This document shows positions 42,361-57,473 of a stretch of DNA of 64,000 bases, in pieces. The notes under the pieces were generated by a model. That model saw only the letters and a program-made list of their open reading frames with translations, was not told the origin of the DNA and did not search any database. Positions within the stretch are counted from its first letter, which is position 1. Each line of letters opens with the position of its first letter. This DNA comes from Thermothelomyces thermophilus ATCC 42464 (taxonomy: Eukaryota; Ascomycota; Sordariomycetes; Sordariales; Chaetomiaceae), in assembly GCF_000226095.1 (NCBI RefSeq), contig NC_016477.1, positions 1,922,001-1,986,000 of the forward strand, written 5' to 3'. A program made the translations under genes and the position numbers.

Positions 42361-42807
42361 TATAACAAACCTAACTTAGACTTCTTCTAAAAGGGTTTAG
42401 ACAAAGGTAGGTTAAGCAGGACAAGCGTATAGGTCATCTAAGGGATTTAGTAAAGCCAAAGGGTTTATAATAATACTAGAGTTGTCTCTTATAGTAGTCA
42501 GCAATACTTAGTATAAGTACTATAATTGTAGTTACTATTACTGGCAAACTCCCAGAGTCTACTATAATAAGTGACTAGCTAGCTATATATATATAATTGT
42601 CTGTCCCTCTTTAATAGTTATTAGTAGTACCACTTCTCCTTTTACTTCGTAATTCCGTATTATCGACAGTAATATGTTATTATCACTAGTGAAGACCTTA
42701 GTCTTGGCGGTAATAATCTTCTAATTAGTCCGTTAAGTGATTGGCTGTTAGAATGTCCTATGTCTTGGTTATAGCCTACTAGGCTATCTATATACTTATC
42801 TGTGATA
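42361..42807 (-). repeat. 3' LTR of Gypsy 1
   Basis: 447 bp, same length as its partner at 57027-57473. Its left part (R/U5) is shared by all four Gypsy LTR types here. Confidence 0.85.
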
Positions 42808-45800
42808 TAATACCCCTCCTTTAAGGCTTTTGACCTGAAAGCCCTCTTAGGCTATTTTAAATAGTGCTAATAACCCTTTACTTATAAGTATTACATTCTT
42901 CCTATTACTATATTATAGTCGCTATATTAATAAAATACTAATAGAGAAATAGAAGTTATATTCTATATATTATTATACTTCCCTTGCTTAGAATATTACT
43001 AAGAATAGTTTTATTATTATACCTTGCTCTTAGTATATATTATAAGGCCTTATCTATAAAATAATTATATATATAAAGCGTTATAAAGCCTACATTTGTC
43101 AAGGTCATTCTTATAATAGCTCTAGTATACCACTTTCTTCTTATAAGCATATCTCCCTTTTTTTTTTAAATATAATTCCTAATGTTCGTTCTAATAGATT
43201 ATATTCTCTAGGAGTAATGTCATATCAAGGATACTAAATGTTATACCGAACTTAAGCTAGATAAATTCTAATATTATCCAGAAGAAGCCTAATATAAGTT
43301 ATCTAAAAAGCTTATATAGCTCTAGTATCTTCGTTAGTAGAAAGAGGTTTTGGTAGAGAAAGGTACTGATATAGTAATATATAGTCTATCGACCTTAGAT
43401 AAGTTAGAGGAGGTTAAGCGGTAAGAGATGTCTACTATACCCTTGTTATAGATTAATAATACTATTAATGCTATTAACTAGGGCGCCGTCTTTGGTTCTA
43501 TCCTAGGTTTTCCTTTAATTAATCCAGGTTCTGCCGGTAGAACTGTTCTAGTTTCTTAGAGCAGTTCAAATTCTTAACTAGTTCCTATAAGTTATCCTCT
43601 AGTCTAAAATCAAGCTATTTAATTAGATACTATAGTTCCCTGTTAATAATATGTAAATCTAGAATTTCTTCAACGTCCTATTCTTCCTCCTTGTCTTTTA
43701 CTTCGATATATATAGCAACCTTAGCGTTTTTTGGTGCTAGTTTAAGAAGTAAAATATAAAAAACATCTATCTATAGTCGTATAGATAATAGTAATGATAG
43801 TTAGTAGTTAGATGTCGAAATTCGTTCTTTAATAACGAAGGGTCTAACCTTCTTAAAGTCTAGCTTTATACTTAGTCATTTAGTTTATAAGTTTTATATA
43901 ATTAGGTAGACTTTGTCTCCCCTCTCTAGGCAAGGTCCCTCGAGCCTATATTTGTTATAGTAGCTCTTTATTCTAGTTCTAATAAACTCGAGTTTCTTTT
44001 TAAGCTTCTTATATAGTATATATATTCATTCTACTTTAACTACTACTCTTAGTACTATGACCTCTAGTCCTTACCTAAGGTTTGCTTTATATCTATAGTT
44101 TGTAAAGAATGGTATAACTTTAGTTATTTCTATTAGTATTATATTATAGGCAAGTTATACTATTAGTAATAGTATAACCTAGTTATCTTACTAGTAGTTA
44201 ACATAAGAACGGAGGTACTATTCAAAAACTTAGTTTAGTTACTCTGTTTGTCTGTCGGTTTATAGGTAATATGCTATTAATAGCTTACTATTAATGCCTA
44301 ATCGTTATATTAATACTTACTAGAACTTTAATACAAACTTGGTATCTTTATTAGTAATCTATTCCTATAGCTAAATATATATTAATATAACTTGCTAATA
44401 GATTATATCTACTAGCTATTTAGCTATCTAGGACTCCTTATAGGGAAAGAAGTATACCTACTTAGTTAGATAATCTATTATAGTAAGAATACTATCGTAG
44501 ATTACTCTTATAGCTATATCCTTAAATTCTAGTAGCTTTATAATAAAGTTTATTATAACTAAACTCTATAGTTTATTAGCTATTAGTAATGGCTAAAGTA
44601 GCCTATATAGCTTATATTATATCGTTTTACTTTAATTATAGATATTATAGCTCTATATAACTTCCTTAACTTATATCGTTAACTATAGAAAGTTATAGTA
44701 TTTCTTAACTTATATAATAGTCTTTATAATTCCTTTATATCCTCCGAGTTTCAACTTATAAAGTTCTTAAATTATTTATAACTATTGATTCCTATTATAG
44801 ATATATATTTTACCTTAATATTGGAGTTTCCTATTTCTTTCTTTTACTCCATTAGGTACTACTAGTCTAGGTGCTACTTAATACTATACTTCGTTAATCC
44901 TTTCTTCTCGAAAGACTATATAACATTCTAGGAACAGGTCAAGTAGATTATCTTCTATAGGTATCCACGTTTTATAATATAGCGTTCTATCTATTCGTTC
45001 CTTAAATAACGGTGGCATTATTCCTGTTCGTCCTCCTATATGATCCGTTCGTCGGCTTAAAACGTCTACTTATACGTTCTCTTTGCCCTTCTTATAGTAG
45101 ATCTTAAAATTAAATTCTATAAGGAATTCTACCTATCGTATTTATCGTCTATTAAGCTCCTTTGTCATTATAAAGTACCGTAAGTTCTTATAATCTATAT
45201 ATATTTGTACTAGTTTGATTATACTACTAAGATATGGTTACCATTCCTTAAAAGCTTTAATAATTGTAAGTAGTTCTTTATTATAGATTAGATAATTAAG
45301 ACGTAGTCTATCGAGCTTCTTTAAAAAAAAGGCTATAGGATATAGCTTCCCTTATTTATCTCGTTATCCTAACTATCCTCCGATGGTATAGTCTAAAGCG
45401 TCTGTTTCCATCTTAAATAGCTTCTTAAGGTCTAATAGTACTAGTACTAGATCTTTAGTAATAGTGTTATAGATTTATATAAATGCTTACTTATACTATT
45501 CTTCCTATTAGAATTTAGCGTTCTTCTTAGTAAGTTTATATAAAGGTTATACAATCGCTCCGAAATTCCTAATAAACATTTGGTAGAAGTTTATAAACCT
45601 AATGAAACTTTGTACTTCTATAACTAATATTAGTTATAGCTAGTTCTTAATAGCTTTAACCTTTAAGGGTTCTATTTAAATTTATCCCAGGGATATCTCG
45701 TATCCTGAAAATACCGTCTTCCTAATGTAGAATTTACTCTTTTCCTTATTAACTAATAGCTTATATATATATAATACGTCTAATACTACTCTTATATACT

Positions 45801-46443
45801 TCTAGTGTTTGTCTATTATCTTTAAGAAGATAAGTATATCGTCGAGATAATATATTGTAAATTTGTTAAGAAAGGGTTAGATAGCTTGATTAATTAGGGC
45901 TTAGAACGTTACTAGCGCGTTTATAAGTCTAAATAGTATAATAAGGTACTTATAATAGCTATAAGGTATCCTAAAAGCTATTTTCCACTCATTGCCTTCT
46001 TTAATCTATATATAATTATAGGCTGATAGTAAGTTAAGACATGTAAAATATTAGGCTCTTACTAACTAATCTTAGAGCTATAAGATTAGTAGTAATAGGT
46101 ATCGATTTTTTATAGTCTATTTGTTAAGTTACTAATAGTTAACGTATAACTATAGCTTTCTATCTTTCTTAGGTATAAATAGGATTAAGTATTCTACTAG
46201 TAATATTAATAGGTAGATATATCCTTTTCGAAGGTTCTCTTCTAAATATCGTTTAAGTTCTTTATTCTATATCTAGCTTATATAGTAAATGTTAAAGAAC
46301 TTTAGTCATACTCCTTCCTTAAGCCTAATCTCGTAATTCTATGGGCTATATTCCAATAATCCTTCTAGATACTTTAGTTTAAATGCTAGGTATCTTCTAT
46401 ATTTCTTTAGTACTTCCCTAGTCTTGTCTCGTTTCTTGGTTTT

Positions 46444-46842
46444 TATTATAGAAATATATATATAGGACACCGCCTAAGCCGCCTCCCTAACAGACCAATA
46501 GGACAGCAGGAATGATAGACCAATTAGGACAGGATCACACTTAGTAAGAAATGATCCTAGCAGAGGATTACTAGCTTACGATATAAGCTAGGTAAGCTAG
46601 TACAGAGGATCACTACGACTATTAGTAATCCTAGGATTATATATATATATAGATAGTCACTTATTATAGTAGACTCTAAGAGTTTACTAGTTTAAGTATC
46701 GTTAAATACTATATAAGATGACTCTAGTATTATTATAAACCCTTTAGCTTTACCAAATCCCTTAGATAACCTATACACTCATCCTACTTAATCTACCTTT
46801 GTCTAAACCCTTTTAGAAGAAGTCTAAGTTAGGTTCGTCACA
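46444..46842 (+). repeat. 5' LTR of Gypsy 2
   Basis: 399 bp, ending TTCGTCACA. Contains short repeated GATC-bearing motifs in its U3 part. Confidence 0.85.
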
Positions 46843-49800
46843 CGTTACTATTACTCCCTTTGTTCTATTATAGTTTAGAACGGAGGTGATTTCGACCTTG
46901 ATATTGATATAGCTACTAACGTTACAGCCGAATAGCTATTTACCTAGCTTAGTTAACTCTAGTAGTGGATCTAGGAGCTAGATTAGAGAGATAAGGCTAC
47001 TTAAGCTCGGATTAAGGAACTTAAGAACGGCGAAAAGCACTTGTAGAAGCTAGTTAACGAGGCCTACGCTAAAATCAAGGCACTTAAGGGCACTAAAGCG
47101 AGCCATATCAAGATTAAACTACCTAGCAAATATAGAGGAAGTAAGGAAGATCTCGTAGGATTCCTAATAAACCTCTGATCCTACTTCTGGCTTAATGACG
47201 ACAAGTTTCTAGACGATAAGGCTAAAGTCTTCTATATAGCTATAAGACCAGAGGGTAAGACACTTAGATAGTTTAAGCCTATATAGAATGACTATCTTAC
47301 TAAGGAAGATAAAGATAACTAGGATATATTTATATAGTTAGTCTTTTAATCCTACGACCGTTTTAAAGAAAAGCTTTAGAAGGTTTTTAGCGATAAAGAT
47401 AAGAAGATTTATATATAAGAAAGACTTGCTAATCTCTGATAGACTAAGTTAGTAGCCTCTTATGTTATATAGTTTAGATAGAATATACTTAAGTCTTAGC
47501 TTAACGATAAGGTATTAATATAATTATTCTATAATAGCTTAAAGGAAAAGGTTAAAGATAAACTATATAAGTATAACCGGCCTAAGACCCTGGATGAATA
47601 TATTATATAGGCTATCAAAATCAATGATCGACTCTATATATAAGAGTAGTGGAAATAAGGTCAAATAAATAAAACTATAGTTAAGGCTAATAATAGGAAA
47701 AAAATAAGTATATATTAGTACCTTATATAAAATATATTCTAGAGCTATAAATATAGATATAGTATAAAAGCAGGACTAGAAGAAGATAATTAAAGATAAG
47801 TCCAATATTATCTACTATAACTATAGAAAGAAAGGACATTATAAACGAGAATGCCGAAGCCTAAAGAAAGAGTGGAAAACAGTCCCTAGAAAGGAAATTA
47901 CGGTTATTAACGAAACTACTAAAGATATTATCAAAGTAGCAGCTATAAGCTATAAAAATAGGGATAGTAATGTAGATAGTCTTAGATATAATAGTAATAG
48001 TAAAGATAAATAAGCACTATACTCTAAACTGGTCACTATAGACCTAGAGATAGGTCTTACCAAATAGGATATAGTAGGAGAGTATATACTATTAATTTCG
48101 ATTCTCCTAGCCTTAAGGTAGTAGGGTTTTATGGTTATATAAAGGTAGGATAGATCGTAGATAACCGATACCTAAGGAATTAAAAGACCTAGACCTAATG
48201 TTTTATTCCTCTAGGAATAAATTAAATAGTACCGTAACGAAGTTTTCTAGCTTAATATAGAACTACGCGAACGGAATGGACGCTTGACTTGACTTGCCTA
48301 GTAGAATAATAAGATAAGGGATAAGATAAGGGAACTCTAATATATCGTAGAAACTATTAAAGGGGAATAACCTATAATATATAATAGGCCTAATAGCTAT
48401 ACTAAGTATTTTAACGACTAATAACTTAGCTATGACGTATAGAACCTAGAGTATTAGTTTATATATACGAACTATAGAAAGGACAAACATACGTAGGAAA
48501 ACTATTAAAAGAAACATTCCTACCTTAGTATTAGGGTATCTATAGTCCATATATAATAAGAAGAATTTAGGAAAGAGTTCTAATACCTTCTAGGTAACGC
48601 TATATAACTATACCCTTAATATGAGGTATATATATAAGTGCCCTAGTTCTAGTATATATTATACGAATACCGATACAACTTTTGTAACAAATTCGAAAAC
48701 AATCACTAGCTAACCTGACAAGGAAACGAGGACAGAAGCCTCTATCCTATAGAATAGGTCTATAATATAGGAAATAGAGCGGCCGAACTGCTCTAGAAGA
48801 TCGAAGCCTACGATCTAGAAGGCATCACGGTAGTTCTAAAACGAGCCTAGCCTAGGTACTATAGAATAGGACAAGATATATAGGACTCGTACTAGAGTAA
48901 CGATTACCTCTACCACGTAGACGAAAAGAAATTACGAATCTAGGAGCTTTAGGTAAAGCTATAGTATATACGACGAAAAGTAGAACGAACTTAATAGTAG
49001 GAAGCTATAAGCACTTAATGGCTTATAGAAATAAGCACGATTAACGAAGCTGCTATTAGCCGAATAACCGAAGAGATTAGTACTAACCTAGGAAACAGGT
49101 TAGAGCCCTTTAAGGGGCTTGAAAACTATTAACGCTTATATAGCGGTAAGTGGTAGTATAGTATAGGAGGAACTAGTATAAGAGACTACTATATTAAGAC
49201 CTCTTAGTAGAAATATAGGAAATCACTATAATCTTTAGACAATAGTAGTAAGACAAGCGACTATAGATAATAGTATAATGGAAATAGTACGAAATACTTA
49301 TACTAGTAGATAGTAGAGCAGAGATAAACCTGATTTCGCCGATACTTGTAAATTAGCTATAGATACCCTAGGAAATAAAGTAAAAGTATAGTATAGTCAA
49401 AAGGCCATTTCCGACATAATAGGTATATAGGGAAACCAAACCAATCGACATTACTATAGTAAGGAAGACTATAGTAGTTATATTTAGTATTATAGATATA
49501 GGTAACGACAAAGATATAATATTAAGGTTATTATAGTATAAGAATTATAACCTAGATATTAGCTAAAAGAATAGTAGCTACCTACGACCCTGAATAGAGT
49601 TATATTCGACTAGCAAGATAGGGAGTATATAAGGATTATAAGCAGACAATACTTAGAAGAAGGTATATCCTATAGATCTACTATAAGAGACAGATAGTAG
49701 TAGGTAGACCATTATAGACTCTAGAAGAAGCAATATAACGATACTAACGTTACAATAGGAGGAACAAGCTAAACCGCCAATAGCTATTCTCTCTATTAAC

Positions 49801-52800
49801 GAATGTAGAGTATTATAACTAGAATAGTAGGTTAAGATAGGAGAAATCACTAGTATCACTATAGATAGGACCAAGTTCGTATACTATTAGAAAACCGAGA
49901 GACAAGATAAGACTAGGGAAGTACTAAAGGAATATAAAGGACACCTAGCATTTGAACCGAAACATCTAGAAGGATTACTAGAATACGGCCTATAAGATTA
50001 TAAGATTAAGCTTAAGGAAGGAGTACGACTAAAGTTCTTTAAGATCTATTATATAAGCCAGACTTAGAATAGAGAACTTAAGCGATATTTAGAGGAGAAC
50101 CTTCAAAGAGAATATATCTACCTATTAATATTACTAGTAGGCTATCTAATTCTATTTATACCTAAGAAAGATAGAAAGCTACAGTTATATATCGACTATT
50201 AGTAACTTAACGAATAGACCGTGAAAAACCAATACCTATTACCGCTAATCTTACGGCTCCAAGATTAGTTAGTGGGAGCCTAATATTTTATATATCTTAA
50301 CTTGCCATCGGCCTATAACTATATACAGATCAAAGAAGGCGATAAGTAGAAAACGGCCTTTAGGACGCCTTATAGCTACTATAAGTACCTTATTATGCCA
50401 TTCGGACTTACAAACATGCTAGTAATGTTCTAAGCCCTAATTAATCAAGCTATCTAATCCTTTCTCGACAAATTTATAGTATATTATCCTGACGATATAC
50501 TTATCTTCTCTAAAACGATAGACAAACACTAGAAGTACGTAAGAATAGTACTAGACGTATTATATATATATAAGCTATTAGTTAATAAGGAAAAGAGCGA
50601 ATTCCATATTAGGAAAATGGTGTTTTTAGAATGCGAAATATCCCTAGGACAAATCTAGATAGAACCTTCAAAGATTAAAGCTATCAAGGATTAGTTATAA
50701 CTAATGTTAGTTATAGAAGTACAAAGCTTCATCGGATTTGCAAACTTCTACCAAATATTTATTAGATATTTCGGAGCAATTATATAACCTTTATATAAAC
50801 TTATTAAAAAGAACGCTAAATTCTAATGGAAAAAATAATATAAATAAACATTTATATAGATCCATAACGCTATTATTAAAGATCTAATACTAGTGCTACC
50901 AGACCTTAGGAAGCTATTTAAGGTAGAAACGGACGCTTTGGATTACGCTATTAGAGGACAATTAGGGTAATAGGATAAACAAGGGAAGCTATATCCTATA
51001 GCCTTCTTTTTAAAAAAGCTCGATAGACTACGTCTTAATTATCTGATCTATAATAAGGAACTACTTACGATTATTAAAGCGTTTAAGGAATAGTGACTAT
51101 ATCTTAATAATACGATCAAACTAATATAAGTATATATAGATTATAAGAATTTATAATACTTTACGATAACAAAGGAGCTTAACGGACGATAAATATAATA
51201 GGCAGAATTCCTCACGGAATTTAATTTTAAGATCTGCTATAAGAAGGGTAAAGAGAACGTACAAGCGGATGCCTTAAGCTAACGAACGGATTATACGAAA
51301 GGACGAACGGAAATAACGCCACTATTATTTAAGGAACAAATAGATAGAACGCTATATTACGAAACGTAGACACCTGTGAAAGATAATTTACTTGACTCGT
51401 TCCTAGAATATTACGTAATCTTTTAAGAAGAAAGGATCTACAAGGTATAGTATCAAGTAGTAATCGGACTAGTAGTACCTAATAGAGTAAAGGAAAAAGA
51501 TAGGAAACTCTAGTACCAAGGTAAAGTGTATATTTATAATAAAGACTAATAGCTATAAATGATTCGAGAACTTTATAAGTCAAAACTCAGAAGATATAAA
51601 GGAGTTATAAAGACTATTATATAAGTCAAAAAACACTACGACTTTCTATAGTTAATAGTATAAGTTAAGGAAGTCGTATAAAGCTATAATATCTATAATT
51701 AAGGCAAAACGGTATAATATAAGCCGTATAGGCTACTTTAGCTAGTACTAATAGCTAATAAACTATAAAGTTTAGTTATAATAGACTTTATTATAAAGCT
51801 ACTGGAATCTAAGGATATAGCTATAAGAGTAATCTATAATAGTATTCTTATTATAATAGACTGCCTAACTAAATAGGTATACTTCTTTCCCTATAAAGAG
51901 TCCTAGATAGTAGAATAGTTAATAGATATAATCTATTGATAAGTTATATTGGTATATACTTAGCTATAAGAATAGATTACTAATAGAGATACCAAGTTCG
52001 TATCGAAGTTCTAGCAAGTATTAATATAACGATTAGACGTTAATAGTAAGCTATTAATAGCATATTACCTATAGACTAATAGACAAATAGAGCGACTAAA
52101 CTAAGTTATTAAGCAGTACCTCTATTCTTATATCAACTACTAGTAAGATAACTAGGTCATACTATTACTAATAGTATAACTTGCTTATAATATAATACTA
52201 ATGGAAACGACTAAAGTCATACCGTTCTTTGTAAACTATAGATATAAAGCAGACCTTAGGTAAGGACTAGAGGTCATAGTGCCGAGAGCAGTAATCAAAG
52301 CGGAACAAATGTATATACTATATAAGAAGCTTAAAAGGGAACTCGAGTTTATTAGAACTAGAATAAAGAACTACTATAACAAATATAGGCTTAAGGGACC
52401 TTGCCTAGAGAGGGGAGACAAAGTCTATCTAATTGTATAAAACCTATAAACTAAACGACTAAGTACGAAGCTAGACTTTAAGAAGGTCAGACCCTTTATT
52501 ATCAAAGAACGAATCTTGACATCTAATCATCGACTATTATTACCATTATCTATACAACTATAAATAGACGTTTTTTATATTTCACTTCTCGAACTAGTAT
52601 TAAAAAACACTAAGGTTACTATATATATCGAAGCAAAGAATAAGGAGGAAGAATAGGATATTAAAGAAATTCTAGATTCGTATATTATTAATGGGGAATT
52701 ATAATATCTAGTGAAATAGCTTAATTTCGGACTAGAAGATAACTTATAGGAACTAGTCAAGAACTTGAACTGCCCTAAGAAACTAGAACAGTTCTACTAC

Positions 52801-53548
52801 TAGAATCCGGATCGACCGTAGGCACTAGTTTAGACAAAATAGCCAAATTAGCCTCCGATAAATCTAGGCCTAAGGAGGACTAATCAAACGGGACGTTAGC
52901 ATCCTAGGACTGTATATTATTAATAATATATACTTCGGAATCCTATACCCTCTGTTCTTCTACCTCTATTTCCTCTAGAGACTATATACCTTAATAAAAT
53001 AGCTTAGAATCTTACTCCTTTAAAAAACGTTTCTAACGATAAAGACGAGCCAATCGATTAATAGTTATCTAAAGTTAAGTCTAAAGAACGAAAAGGGCCT
53101 CTTTAGTATCGGCTTCTTCTTATTCTATACGCTTTTACTTAGATATAATCTTTATCACTATAAACAATTAGCTACAAATATTAAGGCGATAAACAAGGCT
53201 ATAAACAAGTAGACGTTATATTAGAACTATTGTAAGAACGACCTTAATATATATACTTGCTATAGCAAGAAGAGCCTAACGCTATATAATAAGCTAAGTT
53301 CCGCTTAAAATACCACGAACATAGTATAATGTCTATGCTAGAAGAATTAATAAAAGAAGCAAGCGTAACGTACTATTGGGATTTTGAAGATTAGCGCTTA
53401 GAGATACGATCTGCCATCTTGTCAGTCACTAGTAGTACAGAAAAAAAAAGGAAAAAAAATAAAAAGGTATATATAAAAAGAATATTAGTACTATTTGAAA
53501 TGGCCTAAGATAGACTTTTAGATCGAAAGCCTTAAAGGAAGGGTATTA

Positions 53549-53975
53549 TATTATAGAAATATATATATAAGACGCTACCTAAGCTACCTCCCTAATAGAC
53601 CAATAAGATAATGGGAATAATAGGCTAATTAGGATAGGATTACACTTAGTAAGAAATGATCCTAGTAGAGGATCACTAGCTTACGATATAAGCTAGGTAA
53701 GCTAGTACGGAGAATCACTACGACTATTAGTAATCCTAGGATTATATATATATATAGATAGTCACTCGTTACGGTAGACTCTAGGAGTTTACTAGTGATA
53801 GCAATTATAACTACAGTACTTATACTAAGCATTGTTAAATATTGTGCGAGATAACTCTAGTGTTATTATGAACCCTTTGGCTTTACCGAATCCCTTAGAC
53901 GACCTGTACGCTTATCCCGCTTAATCTACCTTCGTCTGAACCCTTTTAGAAGAAGTCTGAGTTAGGTTTGTTATA
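53549..53975 (+). repeat. 3' LTR of Gypsy 2
   Basis: 427 bp, preceded by a polypurine tract and followed by the GTTTT target duplication. Confidence 0.85.
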
Positions 53976-56900
53976 GTTTTCTAATAGTATACGAACTTAG
54001 TTCTATCTATAGTAATACTAGCGATTTTTCCTATCTTAACCCACTACTCTAGTTATAGTGCTCTATATTCGTTAATAGAGAGAATAGCTATTAGTAGTTT
54101 AGCTCGTTCCTCCTATTATAACGTTAGTATTGTTATATTACTTCTTCCAGGGTCTATAGTAGTCTGCCTACTATTATCTATCTCTTATAGTAGATCTATA
54201 GGATATGCCTTCCCCTAAGTATTATCCTCTTATAATCTTTATATACTCTCTATCTTGCTAGTTAAATACGACTCTATTCGGGGTTATAGGTAGCTACTAT
54301 TCTTCTAGCTAATGTCTAGGTTATAATCTTTATACTATAGTAACCCTAATATTATATCTTTATCGTTACCTATATCTATAATACTAAATACGACTATTAT
54401 AATCTTCCTTACCATAGTAATATTGATTGGTTTAGTCTCTCTATATACCTATTATATTAGAAATGGCCCCTTGACTATACTATACTTCTACTTTATTCTC
54501 TAAGGTATCTATAGCTAATTTATAAGCATTAGTAAAATCAGGTTTATCTCTATTTTACTATCTACTAGTATAAGTATTTCGTGCTATTTCTATTATACTA
54601 TTATCCATAGTCGCTTATCTCGCTACCGTTACCTAAAAACTACGGCGATTTCCTATATCTCTACTAGGAGGTCTTAATATAATAGTCTCCTACGCTAGTT
54701 CCTTCTATACTATACTACCACTTGCTACTATATAGGCGTTAATAGTTTTCAAGCCCCTCGAAAGGCCCTGACCCGTTTCCTAGGTTAGTACTAACCTCTT
54801 CGATTATTTAGCTAATAGTAGCTTTGTTAATTATACTTATTTCTATAAGCCATTAAGTGCTTATAGCTTCCTAGTATTAGGTCCGTTCTACTTTTTGTTA
54901 TATATACTATAGCTTTATCTAAAGCTCCTAAATCTACGATTTCTTTTCGTCTATATGGTAGAGGTAATCGTTACTCTAATACAAGTCTTATATATCTTGT
55001 CCTATTCTATAATACCTAGGCTAGGCTCGTTTTAGAACTACCATAATACCTTCTAGATTATAGGCTTCGATCTTCTAGAGTAATTCGGCTACTCTATTTC
55101 CCATATTATAGACCCATTCCATAGGGCAGAGGCTTCTGTCCTTATTTCCTTGTTAGGTCGGCTAGTAATTATTTTCGAATTTGTTGTAAAAGTAGTATCG
55201 GCATTTATATACTATATATTAAAACCAAGGCACTTATATATATACCTTATATCGAGGGTATAGTCATATAATGTTGCCTAGAAAGTATTAGAACTCCTTC
55301 CTAAATCCTTCCTATTATATATAGACTATAGGTACCTTAATGCTAAGGTAGGAATGTTTTTTCTAGTAGTTGTCCTATATACGTTCGTCTTTTCCATAGT
55401 TTATATATATAAATTAGTGCTCTAGGTTCTATATATTATAGCTAAGTTACTAGTCGTTAAAATACTTGGTGTAGCTATCGGGCCTATTATATATCATAGG
55501 CTATTTTCCTTTAATAGTTTCTACAATACGTCGGAGTTCCCTTATCTCGCCCCTTATCTTATTACTTTACTAAGCAAGTCGAGTTAAGTATCCATCCCGT
55601 TTATATAGTTCCATATTAAGCCGGAAAACTTCATTATAGTACTATTCGATTTGTTTCTAGAGGAATAAAACATTAGGTCTAGGTCTTTTAATTCCTTAGA
55701 TATTAGTTATCTATAATCTATCCTACCTCTATATAACTATAAAACCTTATTACCCTAAGGCTACTAGAATCGAAATTAGTAATATATACTCTCCTACTAT
55801 ATCCTATTTAGTAATACCTATTTCTAGATCTATAGTAATTAGCTCGGAGTACGGTATTTATTTATCTTTACTATTACTATCATATCCGAGACTATCTATA
55901 TCGCTATTCTTATCTTTATAGCTTATAGTTATTACTTTAATAACATCCTTAGTAGTTTTGTTAATAACCGTAATTTCCTTTCTAGGGACTAGTTTCTACT
56001 CTTTCTTCGGGCTTTGACATTCTCGTTTATAATGTCCTTTCTTTCCGTAGTTATAATAGGTAATATTAGACTTATCTTTAGTCGTCTTCTTCTAGTCCTA
56101 TTCCTATACTATATCTATATCTATAGCTTTACAATATATCTTATATAAGGTACTAATATATACCCGTTTTTTTTGTTATTAGCCTTAACTATAGTTCCAT
56201 TTATTTGACCTTGTTTTTACTACTCCTATATATAGAGCCAATCGTCGATTCTAATAGCCTATATGATATATTTATCCAGAGTCTTAGGCCGATCGTATTT
56301 ATATAACTTGTCTTCAACCTTTTCCTTTAAGCTATTATAGAATAGTTATATTAATACCTCATTATTAAGCTAAGACTTAAGTATATCCTATCTAAACTAT
56401 ATAGTATGAGAGGCTACTAACTTAGTTTATTGGAGACTAATAAGTCTTTCTTATATATAAATCTTCTTATCTTTGTTACTAAAGACCTTCCGAAGCTCTT
56501 CTTTAAAACGGTCGTAAGATCGAAAGACTACCTATATAAACGCGTCTTAGTTATCTTTATCTTCCTGAATAAGATAGGTATTCTATATAGGCTCGAACTA
56601 TCCAAGTGCCTTACCCTCTAGTCTTATAGCTATATAAAGGACTTTAGCTTTATCGTCTAGAAACTTGTCATTATTAAGCCAGAAGTAGGATTAGAGGTTC
56701 GTTAGGAATCCTACGAGATCTTCCTTAGTTCCTCTATATTTGCTAGGTAGTTCGATCTTAATATAGCTCGCTTTAGTAGTCTCGAGTGCCTTGATTTTAG
56801 TATAGGCCTTGTTAACTACTTTCTATAAGTACTTTTCGCTATTCTCGAGTTCCTTAATTCGAGCTTAAGTAACCTTGTCTCTCTAGTCTAACTCCTAGAT

Positions 56901-57026
56901 CTGCTACTAGAGTTACCTAAGCTAGGTAAGCAGCTATTTAGCTATAATGTTAGTAGCTATATTAATATCGAGGTCGAAGTTACCTTCGTTCTAAACTATA
57001 ATAGAACAAAGGGAGTGATAGCAACG

Positions 57027-57473
57027 TATAACAAACCTAACTTAGACTTCTTCTAAAAGGGTTTAGATAAGGGTAGGTTAAGTAAGACAAGCGTATAGGT
57101 CGTCTAAGGGATTTGGTAAAGCTAAAGGATTTATAATAACACTAGAGTTATCTCTTATAGTAGTTAGCAATGCTTAGTATAAGTACTATAATTATAGTTA
57201 TTATTACTAGCAAACTCTTAGAGTCTACTATAATAAGTAACTAGCTAGTTATATATATATAATTGTCTATCTTTCTTTAATAGTTATTACTAGTACTATT
57301 TCTCCTTTTACTTTGTAATTCCGTGTTATTGATAGTGATATATCATTATCATTAGTAAAGACCTTAGTCTTGGTAGTAATAATCTTCTAATCAGTCTGTC
57401 AAGTGATTAGCTATTGGAATGTCCTATGTCTTGGCTATAGCTTGCTAGGCTATCTATATGCTTATCTATGACA
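57027..57473 (-). repeat. 5' LTR of Gypsy 1
   Basis: 447 bp. The minus strand begins TGTCATAGATAAG. It matches 42361-42807 along its whole length. Confidence 0.85.

Larger units (their letters stand above)
46444..53975 (+). mobile_element. Fossil Gypsy LTR retrotransposon 2 (plus), nested and structurally complete
   Basis: A 7.5-kb element inserted into Gypsy 1 in opposite orientation. LTRs are 46444-46842 (399 bp) and 53549-53975 (427 bp; the left one lacks about 28 bp). A perfect GTTTT duplication flanks it (46439-46443, 53976-53980), and the interrupted Gypsy 1 sequence resumes exactly after it. Parts in order: gag about 46900-48000 with a zinc knuckle near 47830, protease about 49300, reverse transcriptase about 50050-50650 (active-site region near 50490), RNase H about 50900-51250, integrase about 51550-52200, its C-terminal domain to about 52550, then the polypurine tract at 53534-53543. 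Complete in structure but with dozens of coding breaks of RIP type. Confidence 0.88.
42361..57473 (-). mobile_element. Fossil Gypsy LTR retrotransposon 1 (minus), split by a nested element
   Basis: LTRs at 42361-42807 (3') and 57027-57473 (5'), both 447 bp. The flanking duplications TCGCG (42356-42360) and TCGTG (57474-57478) differ by one transition. Without the nested insert the element is about 7.6 kb. Minus-strand order: gag with a zinc-knuckle region near 56000, protease about 54500, reverse transcriptase about 45500-46300, RNase H about 45100-45400, integrase about 43900-44800, then an integrase C-terminal region. The polypurine tract (AAAGGAGGGG on the minus strand) lies beside the left LTR. 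The coding regions have many breaks; dead by RIP. The fact that Gypsy 2 sits inside it makes it older than Gypsy 2. Confidence 0.85.

Noticed and set aside
42361-57473. Dating the elements from LTR divergence
   Set aside because: RIP adds transitions in bursts, so LTR differences are not a clock; only nesting order is used.
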